A stretch of DNA of 64,000 nt from an uncultured Carboxylicivirga sp. (GTDB lineage: Bacteria > Bacteroidota > Bacteroidia > Bacteroidales > Marinilabiliaceae). The position numbers and the translations under genes are program-made. Numbering within the stretch: position 1 is the first letter of the stretch; every line of letters starts with the position of its first letter. The notes under the pieces are model-generated. The model was given only the letters and a program-made list of their open reading frames with translations. It searched no databases and had not been told where the DNA came from. Positions 36,846-44,055 of this stretch are shown here, in pieces. The stretch is from contig NZ_OY771430.1 in NCBI RefSeq assembly GCF_963674565.1, positions 5,394,001 to 5,458,000 on the forward strand, read 5' to 3'.

Positions 36846-37267
36846 GCGAACTTGATTCCTTTTTAAAGTCTTTAGATAATATTGAATTGGCAAAGTTTAT
36901 CGTATACAGATTTAAGGACTTTGTAGGCAGTTCAAAAAATACAATTATTAATGAAGCAAAGTCAAGAAACCTAAATGAATTAGATATTAAGAGACTTTCC
37001 CTTCAAGATATAAAATACAATAAATCAATTAATAATCGGTGTGAGCAATGTGGAGCTGCTAAATTCTTTGCTGAAACAGATTATGAGCTTCTTCACAAAA
37101 GATACTATAGTATTGAAGTTGCTAAAGAATCCAATAGATGTCGTATTTGTGGATTCAATCCAGACAAAAATGGCAAAGGATTTATTCATTGGGTAAAGAA
37201 AAGATTGGGTTTATATCATAACTTAAGATTAAAACGACCTGAACTCGATGGAAATATGTTTACTTAA
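36842..37267 (+). CDS. Small zinc-ribbon-like protein of unknown function
   Basis: I do not recognise this 141-residue protein. It is rich in Lys and Asn. It has a helical N-terminal half (SELDSFLKSLDNIELAKFIVY) and two CxxC pairs, C67/C70 (CEQCG) and C100/C103 (CRICG), spaced like a four-cysteine zinc site. No signal peptide or membrane segment is seen. Translational coupling to the methyltransferase suggests that it is a partner or substrate of that enzyme, which is inference. Confidence 0.7.
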   Translation: MSELDSFLKSLDNIELAKFIVYRFKDFVGSSKNTIINEAKSRNLNELDIKRLSLQDIKYNKSINNRCEQCGAAKFFAETDYELLHKRYYSIEVAKESNRCRICGFNPDKNGKGFIHWVKKRLGLYHNLRLKRPELDGNMFT

Positions 37268-37338
37268 ATCAAGAGGGTGATTTGTTGTTTTTTGATTTAT
37301 ATCGCCATATTATCAATTGATTAAGGTGGTATTTTGCT

Positions 37339-37370
37339 TTTGAGAATCCTCTGTTCATTTTGTAGTTTTG
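37339..37370 (+). promoter_or_regulatory. Predicted promoter of the M28 peptidase gene
   Basis: TTTG (37339-37342), a 20-bp spacer and TAGTTTTG (37363-37370) fit the Bacteroidota consensus. Transcription would begin near 37377, about 60 bp before the ATG. Confidence 0.55.
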
Positions 37371-37435
37371 TTTTGAATATTAAAGAGATTTAATAAAACA
37401 ATATTCATAACCAATAAGTCTATAATAAAATCGAA

Positions 37436-38716
37436 ATGAGAAAGTTTTTTGTTTCTATTAGCCTTTTGTTTGTGCCATTCCTGTTTTATGCGCAAGACCT
37501 GAACTATGCAAAAGAAATTATTCAACAACTTGCATCACCCGACTTTAAAGGTCGTGGATATGTTGAGAACGGGGAAAAAATTGCTGCAGAGTTTATCCAG
37601 TCGGAATATGAGAAAATCGGATTGGAACCATTCGGAGCAGACTACTTTCAAAATTTCACGGTTGATGTGAATACTTTCCCTGCAGATCTATATTTCAAAA
37701 CGAACCAGGTAGTATTAGAACCGGGTAAAGATTTTTTAATTGACCCTTTATCACCTTCTATTGAAGGGACATTTAAAACTTACATGGTAAAGAAACAGGA
37801 TTTGACTGATGATCAAAAAATCAATCAAATAATTCAAAGCTCCGTAAATAAAATATTGGTAATTGATGAGCGGGATTATACATCCACTGATGCAGTGGAA
37901 AAGAAGAAACTCAATGGTGTTATAGCCACTCTTAAATATAATCCGCAAATCAAAACCTTAGGAACTATCATCCTAACAAATGATAAATTAACATGGGGTG
38001 CATCTACAAAACAGGGGGGCAAACCGATTTTAATTGTTAAAAAAGAAAAGGATTTTCAGATTGGGAAAAAGGTAGAGTTGAAGATTGACACTGAGTACAT
38101 ACGTAGTTATAAAACACAAAATATTATTGGCTTTATTAAAGGGCAGGAGGTTCCTGATTCGTTTTTAATTTTAACGGCTCATTACGATCATCTGGGCAAG
38201 CTGGGTAAGAGTGCATACATTCCTGGTGCAAACGATAATGCAAGCGGTGTTGCTATGCTTTTAAATCAGGCAAAGTATTTTAAAGAATATCCACCAAAAT
38301 ATTCGATGGCTTTTATATGTCTCGGTGCAGAAGAGTTAGGCATCCTTGGTGCTAAATACTATACCGAAAATCCTTTGTTTGATCTGAATTCGATTAAATT
38401 TCTGGTCAATTTCGATTTGGCGGGTACAGGTGAAGAAGGGATCAAAGTAGTTAATGCAACCGTTTTTAATACAGAATTTACCAAACTGAAAGAGTTAAAC
38501 CAGGCAAATGATTACTTAGTTGATGTCCAACCGCGCGGCCCAGCTTGTAACAGTGATCATTGTATGTTCTATAATAAAGAGGTTCCATGTTTTTACATTT
38601 ACACCATGGGAGGAATTCAGGCTTATCATGATATTTATGACAGGTCGGAAACGCTACCTTTAACTGAGTTTGAAGACTATGTTCACCTGATGATTGATTT
38701 CTTTAAGAGTTTTTAA
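37436..38716 (+). CDS. Exported M28-family zinc aminopeptidase
   Basis: A signal peptide (about 1-19, ending FYAQ) is followed by an accessory domain (about 20-225) that includes a PA-like insertion. The metallopeptidase domain starts near 240. The metal and catalytic residues are visible: His249 in AHYDH, Asp267 in GANDNASG, Glu299/Glu300 in AEELG, an Asp in VNFDLAG and a His in YHDIYD. M28 enzymes of this group are aminopeptidases with two zinc ions and act in the periplasm or outside the cell. The 426-residue length is usual. The cupin gene follows 36 bp later and may be read on the same transcript. Confidence 0.9.
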   Translation: MRKFFVSISLLFVPFLFYAQDLNYAKEIIQQLASPDFKGRGYVENGEKIAAEFIQSEYEKIGLEPFGADYFQNFTVDVNTFPADLYFKTNQVVLEPGKDFLIDPLSPSIEGTFKTYMVKKQDLTDDQKINQIIQSSVNKILVIDERDYTSTDAVEKKKLNGVIATLKYNPQIKTLGTIILTNDKLTWGASTKQGGKPILIVKKEKDFQIGKKVELKIDTEYIRSYKTQNIIGFIKGQEVPDSFLILTAHYDHLGKLGKSAYIPGANDNASGVAMLLNQAKYFKEYPPKYSMAFICLGAEELGILGAKYYTENPLFDLNSIKFLVNFDLAGTGEEGIKVVNATVFNTEFTKLKELNQANDYLVDVQPRGPACNSDHCMFYNKEVPCFYIYTMGGIQAYHDIYDRSETLPLTEFEDYVHLMIDFFKSF

Positions 38717-38752
38717 TAAGATATAACCTATTACAGCCTAAAATAAACCGCT

Positions 38753-39211
38753 ATGAAAAAAGCAGAAATAATATCAGCTGGTAAAAATCATACTGCCATT
38801 GACTTGGGACAATTGGAGGATATTAAATCATATTCATTAATTCATCCAAAACTGGGTACGGAAATAAAAGGTAAAGTGTTTGTGAATAAACATACCGGTG
38901 CAACATCAACCGAAATATCTTTTACAACTTTGCCGCCAAAATCTGAATTAGGATATTTTCATATTCACAACAAAGACGAAGAAACTTATATCATTATCAA
39001 AGGATCCGGATATTATCAGGTTGATGAAGAGTGTTTTCCAATTAAAGAAGGCAGTGTTATTCGGGTTGCTCCGGATGGAGTGAGAAGCTTATGCAATACA
39101 TCAGATGAAGATATGATTTATATTTGTGTGCAAGCCAAAGAACATTCGTTGGAAGAACACACTACCGATGATGGCCGCAGAGTTGCATCTACTCCAAAAT
39201 GGGATTTGTAA
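38753..39211 (+). CDS. Cupin-domain protein
   Basis: The 152-residue protein has the two cupin motifs: YFHIHNKDEETYIIIKGSG (metal ligands of the form HxH-E) and the second strand pair DGVRSLCNTSDEDMIYICVQ, in which the usual His is less clear. It is a single-domain cytoplasmic protein. Cupins of this kind bind sugars, metals or small acids and the sequence does not tell which. A bidirectional terminator follows. Confidence 0.8.
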   Translation: MKKAEIISAGKNHTAIDLGQLEDIKSYSLIHPKLGTEIKGKVFVNKHTGATSTEISFTTLPPKSELGYFHIHNKDEETYIIIKGSGYYQVDEECFPIKEGSVIRVAPDGVRSLCNTSDEDMIYICVQAKEHSLEEHTTDDGRRVASTPKWDL

Positions 39212-39215
39212 AATA

Positions 39216-39246
39216 AAAGCCGGGAACATTGCATTCCCGGCCTTTA
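39216..39246. terminator. Bidirectional terminator
   Basis: GCCGGGAA (39219-39226) pairs with TTCCCGGC (39234-39241), flanked by AAAA and CTTT. It lies between convergent genes and has a short T run in both directions. Confidence 0.8.
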
Positions 39247-39265
39247 TAATAAAGAAATTGGTGTA

Positions 39266-41038
39266 TTATAATTCTGTTTTTATGCTTGGATTTTTGTGAA
39301 GCATCTGTTCAATCTCATCCAGAATTTCTTTTTTCTTTTCCTTAAACAGCTCATTGTAATAAGCTATTCCGTCAAAGATATTCTTCTGGAATGATTGCAG
39401 TTGTTTCAACTCTTTTTTATTATCAGGTGATTTCATAAATTTCTCGATACGCTTTTTAAAGATATCAAGATACATACCCAACTCCTTCAGGAACATATGA
39501 GGGCGATGACGATCATCCAGCATGTTGGTGCGTCCGTATATATGATCAACCATCTCTTTCAGACTCATTTTCTTTGAGAAGTAAGCCAGATTAGGTCCCG
39601 GGCAAACGGTCACCTTATCAGTAGTTTTAACCTCAATATTCTTCGCCTCTAACAACGAAATGCCCAGTCCAACGCAAAGGCATTCTTTTTCAATGATTTC
39701 ATCGTAGGCTTCCTGGTAATCTTTCGCACTCAGATTTAATGCCTGAAGATCTTCCAACTTTTGTTTTTGGTATTGTCTTGAAGCAGTACAAATCGGTTTG
39801 TCTGTATATTCAGTATTGTATTTCAAAAACTGTTTGGTACAAGGCATTCCTGCTTTGCCTTCCTTGGCATATTCCAAACGCTGAATACTCATACTCGCAC
39901 CCTTAACACTGTTAAAAGGCACTCCCAAAGGCGATAGACCTGAGAAGTACAGATCATCTTCTTTTGCATCAGCCAGTAGCTGAAGAGTTGTAGGGTCGAT
40001 GCTTACTGCTTCGGGTACCAGCATAAAAGGTGATCCCCAGCCAACACCATCCATATTGTAGTGATCCATCAAAAACAGATGTTCTTCATTGGTTCCTACA
40101 CCACCCTGGGCAGTTATTTTAATTTCCGGCGTTTCTGTAGGTTGACTTAACTCCTTTTTTGTCAAGGCGTCAGTATAAACACCTTGGCAAGTAGCTAAAA
40201 GTTCATCGCGCTTCTCTTTAAACTCATCCAAAATAGGGCCGAAAAGTACGCCATTAGTTGGAAAAGCATGACCACCACAGTTCACTCCCGACTCAATTCG
40301 ATACTCGGATACCCAAAGTCCTTTTGCGGCTAACATTTTACCTTGTACAAGAGCTGAACGATAGTCGCTCACTTTAAGAATGATTTTCTTTTTAATATTT
40401 CCGTCAGAATCGGGAAAGAAATCATCGAACTTTTCAATATAGGAGTATAGACGAGGACTCATACCGGCAGACAATACCAGTGATGAGGTCAAATTACTAT
40501 TGGCAAATCCACGTAGAGCAGCATGAGCATCGTTGTATTCGATAGGAAGTTCTTCTCCGCCTTTGTAATTGGTTTTATCCAGTTTAGTCATAATATTTAC
40601 ATCGATATCACCGATAGGTAAATGATTATGAATCCAATGCATCAGCTCATCTTTAACCTCTTTGCTTTTTTCTGCCAGATTCCATTTTTTCGTGATGTCA
40701 GTCAGGCTTGGTAACATACTAATGTATTTCTCAAGCTCGCTACCTTTATCAAAGGCAGTTTTTTTAAGATCGGCTACTTTTTTGCTAACTATATCATCTA
40801 CCATATTAAGATAGGATGTGATACGCTTGGCTCTGAAGTCTTCAACTTTTTCTGAAATCGCCTGAAAAGGCAGGTTGAACTGCTTACTGTAGAATTCTCT
40901 AAGCTGTTCCATCAATGCGTCATCCACCAACGAAATAACCGAAGATATTCCTAATGGTGCCACCTTAATTGGTGTGTCCAACGTGTAGCCCAACCCTAAC
41001 ACAGGAATGTGAAAGGTGTGCTTTTTAAATATGTTCAT
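39266..41038 (-). CDS. Conserved TIM-barrel-like protein of unknown function
   Basis: I recognise the sequence as a family seen in Bacteroidota but know of no assigned function. It is 590 residues, with no signal peptide. The opening PVLGLGYTLDTPIKVAPLGI recalls the first strand of FMN-dependent barrels, and KITAQGGVGTNEEHLFLMDH followed by DGVGWGSPFML resembles the phosphate-binding end of nitronate monooxygenase or glutamate synthase barrels. Conserved-looking cysteines sit in NCGGHAFP, ICTAS, ECLCVGLG and VCPGPN, enough for a metal or iron-sulfur centre. The last 100 residues form a helical Lys/Glu-rich tail. A TACCTTTG -7 box lies at 41071-41064. An oxidoreductase is likely, but this is inferred. 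Confidence 0.6.
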   Translation of the reverse strand: MNIFKKHTFHIPVLGLGYTLDTPIKVAPLGISSVISLVDDALMEQLREFYSKQFNLPFQAISEKVEDFRAKRITSYLNMVDDIVSKKVADLKKTAFDKGSELEKYISMLPSLTDITKKWNLAEKSKEVKDELMHWIHNHLPIGDIDVNIMTKLDKTNYKGGEELPIEYNDAHAALRGFANSNLTSSLVLSAGMSPRLYSYIEKFDDFFPDSDGNIKKKIILKVSDYRSALVQGKMLAAKGLWVSEYRIESGVNCGGHAFPTNGVLFGPILDEFKEKRDELLATCQGVYTDALTKKELSQPTETPEIKITAQGGVGTNEEHLFLMDHYNMDGVGWGSPFMLVPEAVSIDPTTLQLLADAKEDDLYFSGLSPLGVPFNSVKGASMSIQRLEYAKEGKAGMPCTKQFLKYNTEYTDKPICTASRQYQKQKLEDLQALNLSAKDYQEAYDEIIEKECLCVGLGISLLEAKNIEVKTTDKVTVCPGPNLAYFSKKMSLKEMVDHIYGRTNMLDDRHRPHMFLKELGMYLDIFKKRIEKFMKSPDNKKELKQLQSFQKNIFDGIAYYNELFKEKKKEILDEIEQMLHKNPSIKTEL

Positions 41039-41162
41039 TTGATCAATGGTTAATATAGAGTGCCAAAGGTAACGTTATGGCATTACATATAAAAACAATC
41101 AGGATGATCTTTCTTATTAATTTACAGTATATTAGAACAAATGAGTCACATGTTCGAAACGA

Positions 41163-41897
41163 CTATTGATTCAGTTCACTCTTCATTTTTGAATGAATGT
41201 CTTTAACCATCTCCTCAATGTCCTGACCCTTAGGTTCAATAGGATCCAGAACAGTGTAAGTAATAGTTTGTCCTATCATCATCGGAAAGGTTCCTTTGGC
41301 AGTTATCCTGTCGTGACCATTGATAACAAAAGGAACGATTATAGCATCAGGTATGGTCCTTAATAGGGTTTCGATACCGGCTTGCTTAAATGGTTTTAGT
41401 TTACCATTCTTACTTCTTGTTCCTTCAGGGTAAATACAAATGGCTTGTTTGTTTTGTTGGGTTAATCGGCCCACTTTAAATATTTCTTTCACAGCTTGTG
41501 AGCGATTTGATCGATCGATCAGGGCTGATTTGCCATGCTTGAGATTATACGAAATGCTTGGCAGGTTTTTTGCCAGTTCAATTTTGGAAATAAAACGGGG
41601 ATAATGTTTTCTGAAACCGTATACAACAGGAGGAATGTCATACATGCTCTGATGATTTGCAATAATGATCATTGGTCTGTCAGAAGGTAATTTTTCAAAT
41701 CCCTTAAAAGTCACCTTTGATCCTAAGATATAAAGACCTTTTACAAGAAAAAAGTTAAGTATATCCACTACTTTTTTTCGGCCTTTATCACCGAAAATCC
41801 AATGAGCTAATACTTGTATTGGATGAAAAATACCCAAAAATAATCCGTAATAAAGGTGAAAGAAAAATGTTAATATGTAACTGGCAATTAGCTTCAT
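41163..41897 (-). CDS. plsC: 1-acyl-sn-glycerol-3-phosphate acyltransferase
   Basis: PlsC adds the second acyl chain to lysophosphatidic acid in the inner membrane, the step that makes phosphatidic acid for all phospholipids. The 244-residue protein has an N-terminal membrane helix (about 4-24), the HX4D motif NHQSMYD with His82 and Asp87, the glycerol-phosphate site YPEGTRS with Glu158, and a late VPFVINGHDR. The length is normal. It stands alone, divergent from the deformylase gene. Confidence 0.92.
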   Translation of the reverse strand: MKLIASYILTFFFHLYYGLFLGIFHPIQVLAHWIFGDKGRKKVVDILNFFLVKGLYILGSKVTFKGFEKLPSDRPMIIIANHQSMYDIPPVVYGFRKHYPRFISKIELAKNLPSISYNLKHGKSALIDRSNRSQAVKEIFKVGRLTQQNKQAICIYPEGTRSKNGKLKPFKQAGIETLLRTIPDAIIVPFVINGHDRITAKGTFPMMIGQTITYTVLDPIEPKGQDIEEMVKDIHSKMKSELNQ

Positions 41898-42042
41898 TAT
41901 TTTTTGATAAAAATTGATCGACCTTAGATTCCAAATAACAAAAGAACAAAATAATATGTTATCAACGCCTTTTTATGTAACAAAGCTTATTGAAATCGGT
42001 TTGTTTAAATATTCTTATCAGTTTATATCAACCTTTATTTAA

Positions 42043-42073
42043 TTGGCTTGTTGATGTTTTATATTTATTTTTG
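42043..42073 (+). promoter_or_regulatory. Predicted promoter of the deformylase gene
   Basis: TTG (42043-42045), a 20-bp spacer and TATTTTTG (42066-42073) fit the consensus. Transcription would start near 42080, 19 bp before the ATG. Confidence 0.55.
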
Positions 42074-42098
42074 CACCCCGTAAACAAATAATTTTAAA

Positions 42099-42680
42099 AT
42101 GGCATTAGCAGTTACCGCATACGGAAGTAAAGTGTTGAGAGAAGTTTGTGAAGAGATTACTCCTGAATTTGAAGGATTAAACACCCTGATTGATAACATG
42201 TGGGAAACCATGTATGAGGCTGGGGGAGTTGGTTTGGCTGCTCCGCAGGTAAATAAGGCCATTCGTTTGTTTATTGTTGATACAGCGCAGGTTTTTGATG
42301 GGATGGATGAAGAAGATAAAGCCGAATTATTCGAAGATAAAGAGGGAATAAAAGAAGTATTTATCAATGCCCGTATTGTTGAAGAGTCGGAAGAATGGTG
42401 GGCGGATCAGGAAGGTTGTTTAAGTCTGCCTGATTTGAATGGTGAAGTGGAGCGTGCATGGTCTATAACCATTGAATACAACGACAGAGACTTTAAAAAA
42501 CATACAAAGACATTTTCAGGATACAATGCCCGTGTTATCCAGCATGAGTACGATCATACGGAAGGTATATTATATATCGATCATGTTTCGGGTATCAGTA
42601 AACGCTTGATGAAAAACAAACTGAATCAGATTGCCGAAGGAAAAGTATCTCCTAAGTATCGAATGCGATTTGCAAAGTAA
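42099..42680 (+). CDS. def: Peptide deformylase
   Basis: Peptide deformylase removes the formyl group from the starting Met of new proteins, using a metal ion. All three motifs are present: GVGLAAPQ at 43-50, EGCLSL with metal ligand Cys107, and HEYDH at 149-153 with two metal His and the catalytic Glu. The 193-residue protein has an acidic insert between motifs 1 and 2 (about 67-83, rich in Asp/Glu), as in other Bacteroidota enzymes. It is not followed by fmt, the common partner elsewhere. Confidence 0.96.
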   Translation: MALAVTAYGSKVLREVCEEITPEFEGLNTLIDNMWETMYEAGGVGLAAPQVNKAIRLFIVDTAQVFDGMDEEDKAELFEDKEGIKEVFINARIVEESEEWWADQEGCLSLPDLNGEVERAWSITIEYNDRDFKKHTKTFSGYNARVIQHEYDHTEGILYIDHVSGISKRLMKNKLNQIAEGKVSPKYRMRFAK

Positions 42681-42772
42681 TTTTTCAGACGTAAATATTA
42701 CCGTTTCATACATATCTGTTTTAGCTTTTTTTGTTGAAATACTAGATTTGAGTTGATCTAAAGTTGACTCTT

Positions 42773-42946
42773 ATGCGTTTTAAATATTCAACCTGGACAA
42801 AGAAGCTACTATCCACGCAGTCTGAATTAGAGAAGATTGATCAATTGACAGTGCATAATCAGGATGGTAAGGTTATTGTATATACTACAAAGGATTTGCA
42901 ACTCTCTTTAATGGAAAAAATCCGACAATCTGATTTTTATTTGTAG
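42773..42946 (+). CDS. Small hypothetical protein, 57 residues
   Basis: The frame begins at the ATG at 42773, 16 bp after the expected start of transcription from a TAGATTTG -7 box (42743-42750). It ends before a clear terminator at 43045. The product is basic and has a plausible amphipathic helix (STQSELEKIDQLTV). I know no family. The promoter-like element and terminator support a real transcript, but coding is uncertain and homologues would be needed. Confidence 0.4.
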   Translation: MRFKYSTWTKKLLSTQSELEKIDQLTVHNQDGKVIVYTTKDLQLSLMEKIRQSDFYL

Positions 42947-43044
42947 TGGTAAATTATGTTGGAGGTTATAATGCTATCTTATGCCCCGAATTTATATCAT
43001 ACGATTAGATAAAATAATCCGGAAGAAAAATATTGTCGTTTTAG

Positions 43045-43076
43045 ACAAAAAATATGCAGCTTCGTGCATTTTTTGT
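43045..43076. terminator. Hairpin terminator
   Basis: ACAAAAAATATGCA (43045-43058) pairs with TGCATTTTTTGT (43065-43076), with a 2-nt bulge and a GCTTCG loop. The T run is part of the 3' arm. It ends transcription of the small frame upstream. Confidence 0.65.
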
Positions 43077-43107
43077 TGACATTATAATTGATTAAAGCTT
43101 TTCTTTG
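43076..43107 (+). promoter_or_regulatory. Predicted promoter of the candidate small RNA
   Basis: TTG (43076-43078), a 21-bp spacer and TTTCTTTG (43100-43107), one mismatch from TAnnTTTG, lie directly after a terminator. Transcription would start near 43114. Confidence 0.35.
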
Positions 43108-43113
43108 AAGTAT

Positions 43114-43229
43114 TAAATAATGAGATTACTAAAATTAAAATATTAAAGATCTCCATCTGAAAGGATTCTCCCCGAATTCTTTCACTCACTCTAGTTTGCT
43201 CCATCTTCCCCAAGGTGGAGCTTTTTTTT
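43114..43229 (+). ncRNA. Candidate small RNA or attenuator with two C-loop hairpins
   Basis: The stretch has no convincing coding frame but strong structure. Hairpin 1 pairs GAAAGGATTC (43159-43168) with GAATTCTTTC (43174-43183), one G-U pair, loop TCCCC. Hairpin 2 pairs GCTCCATCTT (43198-43207) with AAGGTGGAGC (43212-43221), one G-U pair, loop CCCC, followed by eight T residues. The 8-mer CTCCATCT occurs at 43151 and again at 43199, so either copy can pair with the same 3' arm. It lies between two terminators. It may be a free small RNA of about 115 nt that binds G-rich mRNA, or the attenuated leader of the AlkD-like gene, which starts 45 bp later. No known RNA family is claimed. Confidence 0.45.
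43198..43229 (+). terminator. Strong rho-independent terminator
   Basis: A 10-bp stem with a CCCC loop (43198-43221) is followed by TTTTTTTT at 43222-43229. Confidence 0.9.
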
Positions 43230-43274
43230 ATTATAATCATTTGCTAAATTGGTGGTTAGTAAATCACTTAAACA

Positions 43275-43991
43275 ATGGATCCCAAGAATTTATTTAACGA
43301 AATCAGAGAATACTGTATTACTAATGCAGATCAAACGATAGTAGAAAAATATGGGCGTTACTTTAAAGAAGGATATGATGCCTATGGATTGACCACAGAA
43401 ATTCTACTATCCAAAGTGGATGAAATAGCAGCCAGGCAGGAGGTGGATCTTGAGTTGGTGTTGCAAACAGCTGAACTGCTCGTACCAACAGGCAAATATG
43501 AAGATACAAGTTTTGCATTTTTCCTGGCCGGTAAATTTAAAAAAGACTTTACCAGAAATACTTTTGCAGCTATTGAAAAATGGTTTCAAATTGGAATAAA
43601 CAATTGGGCTCACACAGACACAATATGTGGTGAATTAACTCCGTATTTTTTAGAGAAAGGCATGGTGACATTGGACGATTTTGATTCGTGGCGGATAGCT
43701 GAAAATAAATTTCAGCGGAGAGCTGTTCCAGTAACCTTTATTAAACCATTCAAAAAAGGATATGATCTAAAACTTTTACTGGATTATATCGATCCGTTAA
43801 TGATGGATAAGGAGAGAGTTGTTCATCAGGGATTAGGATGGTTTTTGCGCGAATGTTGGAAGAAAGATCCAATGCCTGTTGAAAAGTTTTTACATAAATG
43901 GAAAAATGATGCTGCGCGTTTGATTTTTCAGTATGCAACAGAAAAAATGACTAAAGAATATCGCCAGAATTTCAGGAAAGAAAAGAAGTAG
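43275..43991 (+). CDS. AlkD-like HEAT-repeat DNA alkylation repair protein
   Basis: The 238-residue all-helical protein resembles the AlkD/DNA_alkylation family: EKYGRYFKEGYDAYGL near the start, NNWAHTDTICGELTPYFL in the middle, RRAVPVTFIKP, and VHQGLGWFLRECWKKDP near the end. AlkD enzymes excise positively charged alkylated bases such as 3- and 7-methylpurines without base flipping. The W and D residues in NNWAHTD match the region that contacts the lesion. The start ATG follows a strong terminator by 45 bp. Either it is read through or the true promoter is upstream and attenuated. Confidence 0.8.
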   Translation: MDPKNLFNEIREYCITNADQTIVEKYGRYFKEGYDAYGLTTEILLSKVDEIAARQEVDLELVLQTAELLVPTGKYEDTSFAFFLAGKFKKDFTRNTFAAIEKWFQIGINNWAHTDTICGELTPYFLEKGMVTLDDFDSWRIAENKFQRRAVPVTFIKPFKKGYDLKLLLDYIDPLMMDKERVVHQGLGWFLRECWKKDPMPVEKFLHKWKNDAARLIFQYATEKMTKEYRQNFRKEKK

Positions 43992-44024
43992 GGTTTGATT
44001 TTCAGATTGATTTTCGTCTGATTA

Positions 44025-44045
44025 TTAGCTATATTTAATAGCTAA
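44025..44045. repeat. AGCT-rich inverted repeat, copy 4
   Basis: TTAGCTAT (44025-44032) and ATAGCTAA (44038-44045) form an 8-bp inverted repeat 11 bp before the sensor kinase start. It could affect initiation of translation. Confidence 0.45.
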
Positions 44046-44055
44046 CCCTTAAAAA

